A stretch of DNA of 10,118 nucleotides from UBA10649 sp964391765 (GTDB lineage: Bacteria > Actinomycetota > Actinomycetes > S36-B12). Below the pieces are notes generated by a model, which saw nothing but the letters and a program-made list of their open reading frames with translations, was not told the DNA's origin and searched no databases. The stretch's first letter is position 1. Every line of letters starts with the position of its first letter. The stretch lies in the NCBI GenBank assembly GCA_964391765.1, contig CAYMNG010000089.1, positions 1-10,118 of the forward strand. Direction: 5' to 3'. Below, piece by piece: positions 4,568 through 10,118 of the stretch. Made by a program: the position numbers and the translations under genes.

Positions 4568-6882
4568 GGCCGAACAGGCCCACGAGGCCGACGGCCGGCC
4601 GCGGCCGACACGGCCGAGCCCTCGCGGCCGCCGCGCTCGCCGCGCTCGTGTCGGCCGGCTGGATCGCGGCGCCGGCGGGCGCCAACGGCACTCCGCCGAC
4701 GCGGGCCGTCCCGGCCAACGCGGTCGACGCGGTCGACGCGGTCGACGTAGCCAACGCGGTCGACGTAGCCAATGCGACCAATGCGGTCCACGCAACCAGT
4801 ACCGACGAGCCCCCCGACCCCGTCCAGGTCGTGATCGACAGCCTGCGACCGGTGATCGCCCACGAGGGGGACGACCTGCGCATCACCGGAAGGGTCATCA
4901 GCACCTCGGCCGTCCCCCTCACCGACGTCAGCGTGCAGATCCGCCGGTCCTCGGCCCCACTGACCACCCGAAAGCAGCTCGGGCAGGTCCAGGACGCGCC
5001 GCTGGACCCCGCGGACGGTTCGCCCGACGACGTCCCGCTGCCGGGGACCCGGGTCGTCGCGAGTCCGAGCCTGGCCCCCGGCGGCAGCGCGCCGTTCTCG
5101 ATCCGCGTGCCGGTCGACCGGCTCGGCCTGCCCGGCCCGGGGACGTTCGTCCTGGCCCTCGAGGCGGTCGGCCGGCAGCAGGGCGTCGACGAGTTCGACG
5201 CGCGGCTGGGCGTCCTGCGCACGTTCCTGCCCTGGTACCCGGGCGGGACCGACGACGTCGCCCCGATCCGGATCACCTGGCTGTGGCCGTTGGCCGACTG
5301 GCCCGACCGGGCGCCGGACGGCCTGCTGCTCGGCGACCGGACGCCGATCGAACTGTCCCCCGGCGGTCGCCTGAACACCCTCGTCACCGTCGGGCGGCAC
5401 GGCCGCGGCGCGGTGTCCTGGCTCGCCGACCCCGCCGTCCTGCAGACCGCGGCGGCGATGTCCGGCGGCTACCGCGTGCAGGTCGGCGGTCGCGTGGTCG
5501 TCGGCGACCGGGAGGAACACGCCCGCCGGTGGCTGAGCCAGGTCGCCGAGGTCAGCGCCACCGACGGCCTGCGCGTCCTGCCGTACGCCGACGTCGACGC
5601 CGCGGCCGTCACGCGAGCGAGCATGTCCAACGACGTCGTCCGGGCGGTGACCCAGGCACCGGCGATCGCCCACCGCGCGCTCGGTCACAGCGTCGGCACC
5701 GGGTTCTACTGGGCGCCGTTCGGACGGATCGACCGGGGCACGCTGGACGTCCTCGCCGCGGCCGGCGTCGACACCGTCGTGCTGTCCGCGGACGCCCTGC
5801 CGGCGACCGACGAGGCCCGGCCGGCGGCCGGCAGCCCGATCGCGTCGCTGCCCGCGTCGACCGGTGCCGTCCGGGCCGTGCTGACCGACCCGCAGTTGGC
5901 CGAGCTCGTCTCCGGCACGTACCGGACGGCCTCGGACGTCGTCCTCGCCCGGCAGGCCTTCCTCGCCCAGACCGCCGTCCTCGCCCAGGCACTGCCGGCC
6001 GACGGTGCCCGGGACGTCGTCGTCGGCCCGACCGACGTGCGGTGGGCGGCCCCGGCCTCCCTGCTCACGCCACTGCTGCGGGCGACCCGGACCGCACCCT
6101 GGCTGGCGCCGCGAACCCTGACCGATCTGCTGGCCGACCCGCCGGCGCGCGTGCCCCGCAAGCGCGCCGGCTACGGCCCCAAGGCCGTCGACGCCGAGCT
6201 CCCGGCGGCGTACCTGGCCCGGATCGCCCGCCTGTCGCGGGAATTGGACGTGTTCACCTCCGCCCTCGACGACTCCACCGGGATCAGTGGACCGTTCACT
6301 GAGGCCCTGCTCCGCGCCGAGTCGGCGGCCTGGCGCACCGACGTCGCCGGCCGTGAGCGCCTCGTCCGCACGATCGCGGACCAGCTCGACGACCTCACCG
6401 GACGGGTGCATGTCCTCTCCCAGGGGACGGTGATGCTCAGCGGCGACACCGGGCGGGTGCCGGTGACGATCGTCAACGACCTCGACCGGACCGTCACGGT
6501 CGGCCTGCGACTACGCGGGAACCCGCCGTTGCGGCTGCGGTCCGAGCCGCTCGACGAGGTCGAGATCGAGCCGGGCCGGATGGCGAGCGTCGACGTCGAG
6601 GCGCGCGTCATCGGCGGTGACCCGCTCACCGTCGACGTGCAACTCCTGGCCCCCGGCGGCGAACCGTTCGGGGAGCCGGCGACGATCGAGCTGCGCTCGA
6701 CGGCGTACGCCCGCGCCGCGTCCTGGGTCGTCGCCGCCTCGTTCGGGGCGATCGCGGTGTTCGTCGTCGTCGGGATCGTGCGTCGCATCCGCAAGGCCCG
6801 CCGATCACGCACCCCGGACACCGACCCGGTCACCGACCCGGTCACCGACCCGGACGCCGCTACCGGACCGGTCGGGCCATGA
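4564..6882 (+). CDS. Secreted, membrane-anchored DUF6049-like protein
   Basis: With GTG at 4564 (GTGA overlap with the NUDIX stop) the product has 772 residues. It begins with a basic region and hydrophobic stretch ALAAAALAALVSAGWIAA and a likely signal peptidase site near APAGA (36-40). A tandem three-residue repeat follows (50-79), then a beta-rich region (about 84-230), a central domain with ITWLWPLADWP (237-247) and GFYWAPFGRID (380-390) followed by a GTLDVLAAAGVDTVVLS stretch, an Ig-like segment near 624-705, one helix at about 720-740, and a short basic tail ending in DPVT repeats. Most of the protein should therefore be outside the cell. It matches Rv3909 in position. The central stretch faintly recalls barrel folds of carbohydrate-active enzymes, but no catalytic residues can be assigned, so function is unknown; proximity to murJ suggests an envelope role. 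The open frame runs upstream of 4564, but the overlap start and signal peptide fix this start. Confidence 0.88.
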   Translation: MRPNRPTRPTAGRGRHGRALAAAALAALVSAGWIAAPAGANGTPPTRAVPANAVDAVDAVDVANAVDVANATNAVHATSTDEPPDPVQVVIDSLRPVIAHEGDDLRITGRVISTSAVPLTDVSVQIRRSSAPLTTRKQLGQVQDAPLDPADGSPDDVPLPGTRVVASPSLAPGGSAPFSIRVPVDRLGLPGPGTFVLALEAVGRQQGVDEFDARLGVLRTFLPWYPGGTDDVAPIRITWLWPLADWPDRAPDGLLLGDRTPIELSPGGRLNTLVTVGRHGRGAVSWLADPAVLQTAAAMSGGYRVQVGGRVVVGDREEHARRWLSQVAEVSATDGLRVLPYADVDAAAVTRASMSNDVVRAVTQAPAIAHRALGHSVGTGFYWAPFGRIDRGTLDVLAAAGVDTVVLSADALPATDEARPAAGSPIASLPASTGAVRAVLTDPQLAELVSGTYRTASDVVLARQAFLAQTAVLAQALPADGARDVVVGPTDVRWAAPASLLTPLLRATRTAPWLAPRTLTDLLADPPARVPRKRAGYGPKAVDAELPAAYLARIARLSRELDVFTSALDDSTGISGPFTEALLRAESAAWRTDVAGRERLVRTIADQLDDLTGRVHVLSQGTVMLSGDTGRVPVTIVNDLDRTVTVGLRLRGNPPLRLRSEPLDEVEIEPGRMASVDVEARVIGGDPLTVDVQLLAPGGEPFGEPATIELRSTAYARAASWVVAASFGAIAVFVVVGIVRRIRKARRSRTPDTDPVTDPVTDPDAATGPVGP
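4711..4800 (+). repeat. In-frame 9-bp tandem repeat after the DUF6049 signal peptide
   Basis: Ten 9-bp units code for PAN AVD AVD AVD VAN AVD VAN ATN AVH ATS. Three consecutive copies of gcggtcgac (4720-4746) are identical and a fourth is at 4756-4764; gtagccaac and gtagccaat alternate with it. The array keeps frame, so copy-number change would only alter linker length. It probably forms a flexible spacer between the signal peptide and the folded region. Confidence 0.85.
6820..6855 (+). repeat. Three 12-bp in-frame repeats at the DUF6049 C-terminus
   Basis: accgacccggtc occurs at 6820-6831 and 6832-6843, and with one change at 6844-6855, coding for TDPV TDPV TDPD in the short cytoplasmic tail after the anchor helix. 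It lies just before the murJ start at 6879, so length changes here would not affect the overlap. Likely slippage-derived. Confidence 0.8.
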
Positions 6883-8546
6883 CGGACGCCCTGGCACGCA
6901 ACAGCTCAATCATGGCCGTCGGCACGGTCATCTCCCGGGTCACCGGGGTGCTCCGGGACGTCGCCGCGGCGGCCGCCCTCGGCTTCTTCATCGTGTCCGA
7001 CGCGTTCTCCCTGGGCAACTCGCTGCCGACGATCATCTACATCCTCGTCATCGGCGGCGCACTCAACGCCGTGTTCATCCCCCAACTCGTGCGGCACATG
7101 GCCACCGACGACGACCAGGGCCAGGCGTACGCGGACCGGCTGCTGACCTTGGTCACCACGGTCCTCGTCGCGCTGTCCGTCGCCGCGGTCCTGGCGGCAC
7201 CGTGGATCGTCCGCCTCTACACCCCCACGGACTACCCACAGGGCGCGTTCGACCTCGCCGTGGCGTTCGCCCGGCTGTGCCTGCCGCAGATCCTGTTCTA
7301 CGGCGTCTACGCGATGCTCGGCCAAGTACTCAACGCCCGCGGCCGGTTCGGGCCGCCGATGTTCGCGCCGATCGCGAACAACGTCGTCGCGATCGCGACG
7401 TTCGCCCTGTTCATCGCCGTCGCGGGCACGTCGGCCGCCGCCGACGGCGACCTGTCGACCGGTCAGATCCTGTTGCTGGGCATCGGGACGACCCTCGGCG
7501 TCGTCGTCCAGGCGCTGATCCTGCTGCCGGTCCTGTGGCGCAGCGGCTACGCCTGGCGGCCGCGCTTCGACTGGCGCGGTGCCGGCCTGGGGAAGGCCGG
7601 CGGGCTCGCGGTGTGGACGATCGCGCTGGTCCTGGCGAACCAGATCGCCTATGTCTTCATCACGCGACTGGCGACCCAGGCGAACGTCAACGCCAGCAGC
7701 GCCGACGCCGTCGCGGCCGGCCTGACCACGTACCAGAAGGCGCACCTGGTGTTCATGCTCCCGCACTCGGTGATCACCGTGTCGATCGTCACCGCGATGC
7801 TCCCCGCCCTCAGCCGCGTCGCGCACACCGGGGACCTCACACGCGTCGGCACCGACGTCGCCCGCACGATGCGCGTCGTCGCCGTCCTCATCGTCCCCGT
7901 CGCCGCGGTCCTGGTCGTGACCGGCGCGCCGGTGTCCATCCTGCTGTTCGGGTACGGCGCGGCGACCGCGGCGCAGGCCGGCCTGATGGGGCTGATCGTG
8001 TCGGTGTTCATGCTCGGGCTGCTGCCGTTCACGTTGTTCTACGTCCTCCTGCGCGGGTACTACGCACTGGAGGACACCCGTACGCCGTTCGTCCTCACCG
8101 TCGCGTTCAACGTCGTCCTGCTCGCGCTCGCGTATCCGATGTTCGCCGCCGCCCGCGACGGCGGCGCCCAGGTCGCGTCGCTCGCCGGCGCGTACTCCCT
8201 GTCCTACTGGTTCGGCCTCGGGCTCACCTGGTGGGTCCTCGCGCGGCGGCTGGGGTCGATGGACAGCCGTCGTACGCTGTGGGCCCTCGCGCGGCTGCTT
8301 CTGGCCGGTGCGGTCTGCGTCGGCCTGATGGTCGGCGTGCTTCGCGGGCTGCTCGCCGCCCAGGGGCGAGGAGTCGAGTCGCTGACCCACTGGCTGCTCG
8401 CGGTCGACGTCGCGGTCACGTCGGTCGTCGGGCTGGCGGCCTTCGTCGTGATCGCGTGGCTGCTTCGGGTACCGGAGATCCACGACGTACTCTCGTTGAC
8501 GGGTCGGGTCACCGGCCGGTTCCGTCGACGTCAGGGAGCCGAATGA
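6879..8546 (+). CDS. murJ: MurJ/MviN lipid II flippase
   Basis: MurJ (MOP exporter superfamily) carries lipid II from the inner to the outer face of the cytoplasmic membrane for peptidoglycan synthesis. The product has 555 residues and roughly 14 hydrophobic helices by eye. Family signatures: ISRVTGVLRD (18-27), SDAFSLGNSLP (40-50), GGALNAVFIPQLVR (59-72), GVYAMLGQVLNARGRFGPP (142-160), and YQKAHLVFMLPHSVITVSIV (285-304) followed by TAMLPALSR. Arg20, Arg26 and Asp41 align with E. coli Arg18, Arg24 and Asp39. E. coli Arg52 and Arg270 appear as Tyr54 and Leu here. ATG at 6879 overlaps the previous stop by ATGA, indicating coupling. The mycobacterial homologue carries a C-terminal pseudokinase; here murJ ends with its own TGA, and that module is the next gene. 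The tail FRRRQGAE is short and basic. Confidence 0.95.
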   Translation: MTDALARNSSIMAVGTVISRVTGVLRDVAAAAALGFFIVSDAFSLGNSLPTIIYILVIGGALNAVFIPQLVRHMATDDDQGQAYADRLLTLVTTVLVALSVAAVLAAPWIVRLYTPTDYPQGAFDLAVAFARLCLPQILFYGVYAMLGQVLNARGRFGPPMFAPIANNVVAIATFALFIAVAGTSAAADGDLSTGQILLLGIGTTLGVVVQALILLPVLWRSGYAWRPRFDWRGAGLGKAGGLAVWTIALVLANQIAYVFITRLATQANVNASSADAVAAGLTTYQKAHLVFMLPHSVITVSIVTAMLPALSRVAHTGDLTRVGTDVARTMRVVAVLIVPVAAVLVVTGAPVSILLFGYGAATAAQAGLMGLIVSVFMLGLLPFTLFYVLLRGYYALEDTRTPFVLTVAFNVVLLALAYPMFAAARDGGAQVASLAGAYSLSYWFGLGLTWWVLARRLGSMDSRRTLWALARLLLAGAVCVGLMVGVLRGLLAAQGRGVESLTHWLLAVDVAVTSVVGLAAFVVIAWLLRVPEIHDVLSLTGRVTGRFRRRQGAE

Positions 8547-10081
8547 GAGCGGCCGAGGACCTCGGTCGGTACCGACTGCTCGACCTCGTCGCGGCCGACC
8601 CCAGCCGTGGTCCGGAGCCGTCGGCCGCCGGCGTGCTGCTGTGGCGCGGGTACGACCAGGTGCTCGATCGACCGGTCGCGGTACGAACGGTTCCCATCGA
8701 CGACCCGCGGTGCGCCGACGTGCTCGCGGCTGCCCGTTCGGCCGCCGGCGTCGACGACCGCCGACTGCTGCGCGTCCTGGACACCGTCGACCTGCCGGCC
8801 ACCGGCACCGACCCTGCGCGGGTGGCACTGGTCACCGAGTGGGCGTCCGGACGCAACCTCGACGACGTGCTCGCCGACCGCCACGGCACGCCGCTGGGGG
8901 CGGCCGAGGCGCTCGCCCTGGTCACCGAGGTCGCCCGCGCGGTCGCCGCCGGCCTACCGGCCGGGGTCACCCACGGCCGTCTTCGCCCGGCGAGCGTGTT
9001 CGTCACCGACGCCGGCGAGATCCGCGTGCGCGGGCTGGCGGTGGACGCCGCGCTGTTCGGGCCACCGCTTCCCGAGGCCGCCGCGGTCGGCGCCGACGTG
9101 GACGCCCTGGGCGCGCTGACGTACCTGCTGACGACCGGCCACTGGCCCGGTGCGCAGCCGTCGGCCGCCCCACCGGCCCCCCGCAAGGGCACGGTGGTCC
9201 TGCCACCGTCCCAGGTCCGGGCCGGCGTGCCACGGATCATCGACGACGTCGTCGCACGTTCGCTCGCCGAGGCGGGCCGACCCCGCGGGATCGAACCGGT
9301 GCGCGACGCGGCCGCCTTCGCCGCGATGACCGGCGCCGGCGTCGACCACCTCGTCCCGGTGACGACCACCACGATCCGGCCGGTCACCCGGCCGTCGGTC
9401 CTGCGCCGGATCGTCCGCTGGAGCCTGCGGCTGGTCGCGGTCGCCGTCGGCGTCGTGCTCGTCGCCGCGCTGGCCCGGCTCGGCTGGACCATGACGACCG
9501 CGCTGCCGCCGCGGGTCGCCACCGTCACCGCCACCGGACTGGACCCGATGCTGACCTCGCCGGCACGACCGGCCGACGACCTCGCGGGCACCGGGATCGA
9601 GCGGACCTACCCGATCACGAAGTTCCGCTCCTACGACCCGTTCGGGGACGACAACGGCGATGGCCGACCGGATCGCCGTCGCGGTCAGGAGAACGAGGAC
9701 CTCGCCGCGACGGTGAACGACGAGAACCCGGACACGGCCTGGCTCACCGCGCAGTACTCCAGCCCGGACCTCGACGGCAAGGGCGGCACCGGGCTCGTCG
9801 TCGACCTCGGCCAGCCGCAGGACGTGCGTGGGATCAAGCTGAACCTCGTCGGCTCCGGCAGCGGCCTGGATATCCGGGTCGCCGACCGGGTGCTGTCGGA
9901 CCCGGCGCTGTGGACCCAACTCGCCGCCGGGTTCGCCCCTCGGGACCGGATCGACATGCGCGCCCCGCGGCCGGTCACCGGCCGCTACGTCCTCATCTGG
10001 TTCACCCGCGTCCCACCCGCGCTCGACGCCGGTGCGGGGGTGTACCAGGGCGGGGTCCGCAGCGTCGTCGTCAGCGGGTGA
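8543..10081 (+). CDS. Membrane-anchored pseudokinase with extracellular domain (MurJ partner)
   Basis: The product has 512 residues. ATG at 8543 overlaps the murJ stop (ATGA) and is preceded by AGGGAG (8533-8538), fixing the start although the frame stays open far upstream. Residues about 8-270 follow the kinase fold in outline but lack its chemistry: no glycine-rich loop, VAVR with Arg48 in place of the ATP lysine, HGRLRPASV (144-152) instead of HRD and its Asn, and RGL (163-165) instead of DFG. ADVDALGALTYLLTTGHWP (184-202) matches the kinase helix that follows. A helix at about 294-315 leads to an outer domain of about 195 residues with NPDTAWLT and GLVVDLGQPQDVRGIKL, like discoidin-type ligand-binding folds. 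In mycobacteria the equivalent module is fused to MurJ, phosphorylated by PknB, and binds FhaA. A parallel role here is inferred. Annotation as an active Ser/Thr kinase would be wrong. Confidence 0.88.
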   Translation: MRAAEDLGRYRLLDLVAADPSRGPEPSAAGVLLWRGYDQVLDRPVAVRTVPIDDPRCADVLAAARSAAGVDDRRLLRVLDTVDLPATGTDPARVALVTEWASGRNLDDVLADRHGTPLGAAEALALVTEVARAVAAGLPAGVTHGRLRPASVFVTDAGEIRVRGLAVDAALFGPPLPEAAAVGADVDALGALTYLLTTGHWPGAQPSAAPPAPRKGTVVLPPSQVRAGVPRIIDDVVARSLAEAGRPRGIEPVRDAAAFAAMTGAGVDHLVPVTTTTIRPVTRPSVLRRIVRWSLRLVAVAVGVVLVAALARLGWTMTTALPPRVATVTATGLDPMLTSPARPADDLAGTGIERTYPITKFRSYDPFGDDNGDGRPDRRRGQENEDLAATVNDENPDTAWLTAQYSSPDLDGKGGTGLVVDLGQPQDVRGIKLNLVGSGSGLDIRVADRVLSDPALWTQLAAGFAPRDRIDMRAPRPVTGRYVLIWFTRVPPALDAGAGVYQGGVRSVVVSG

Positions 10082-10118
10082 CCCGCCGACCCGCCGATCT
10101 TGAGTTTGTACCGGGTTC
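10082..10118 (+). other. Start of the intergenic region after the operon
   Basis: Only 37 bases remain. TTGAGT at about 10099 resembles a -35, but the window ends before any -10 could be judged. By comparison with the mycobacterial order the next gene may be a sigM-type sigma factor, which cannot be confirmed here. No terminator hairpin was seen after the TGA at 10079-10081. Confidence 0.3.

Noticed and set aside
4064..4795. N-terminal extension of cca up to 4795
   Set aside because: The extension is Arg/Pro-rich, overlaps the NUDIX and DUF6049 genes on the other strand, and the family N-terminus begins near the GTG at 4063 just after a -10.
4501..6411. 636-codon minus-strand open frame opposite the DUF6049-like gene
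   Set aside because: Low-complexity composition and no recognisable motif; the plus strand has signal peptide, anchor helix and coupled starts.
6906..8828. 640-codon open frame on the minus strand opposite murJ
   Set aside because: It mirrors murJ codons in GC-rich DNA; its product is rich in Arg, Asp, Gln and Gly with no domain or ribosome site. A mirror artefact of coding bias.
10082..10118. ECF sigma-factor-type promoter in the final bases
   Set aside because: Only GAACCC-like bases on the minus strand and TTGAGT on the plus strand are visible; no matching second element fits in the remaining sequence.
1..10118. CRISPR array, tRNA or rRNA gene, prophage or insertion sequence
   Set aside because: No spaced repeats, no tRNA cloverleaf pattern, no transposase or integrase motifs, and no terminal inverted repeats were found; repeats present are short tandem ones.

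Overview
The window is very GC-rich DNA (about 70% by eye) with strong G/C preference at third codon positions, GTG starts and TANNNT-type -10 elements. Gene content and order point to the chromosome of an actinomycete. The block cca (minus) / NUDIX, DUF6049-like protein, murJ, pseudokinase (plus) matches, from memory, the Mycobacterium tuberculosis block pcnA-mutT4-Rv3909-Rv3910 that lies just before sigM. The partial gene at the left edge is the 3' end of an actinobacterial inositol-3-phosphate synthase. I cannot name the genus.

Layout. 1-399: 3' end of ino1. 400-491: short intergenic region with a candidate promoter, a perfect 14-bp tandem duplication and a small hairpin. 492-1790: a six-helix membrane protein of unknown function. 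1791-1849: convergent gap. 1850-2508 (minus): a vapBC-type toxin-antitoxin pair with a 10-bp-arm inverted repeat over its promoter. 2545-2602: gap with a GC hairpin. 2603-4063 (minus): CCA tRNA nucleotidyltransferase. 4064-4108: a 45-bp divergent promoter region. 4109-10081 (plus): four genes in a row, each overlapping the next by 4 bp (GTGA, ATGA, ATGA): NUDIX hydrolase, secreted and anchored DUF6049-like protein, MurJ lipid II flippase, and a membrane-anchored pseudokinase. 10082-10118: start of the next intergenic region. No tRNA, rRNA, CRISPR array or insertion sequence was seen.

How the genes fit together. The plus-strand chain looks like one translationally coupled operon centred on the cell envelope: MurJ moves lipid II across the membrane, and the pseudokinase is the counterpart of the domain fused to MurJ in mycobacteria, where it is a phosphorylation-controlled partner of FhaA. 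The DUF6049-like protein puts a large domain outside the cell. cca completes tRNA 3' ends and is probably independent. vapBC looks like an accessory insertion into an otherwise conserved neighbourhood.

I did not find a wholly new system. The points most worth checking are the VapBC control region (operator over an extended -10 with a leaderless GTG start), the MurJ/pseudokinase split, loss of two MurJ cavity arginines known from E. coli, a calcium-loop-like insertion in the pseudokinase ectodomain, and a three-residue tandem repeat behind the DUF6049 signal peptide.
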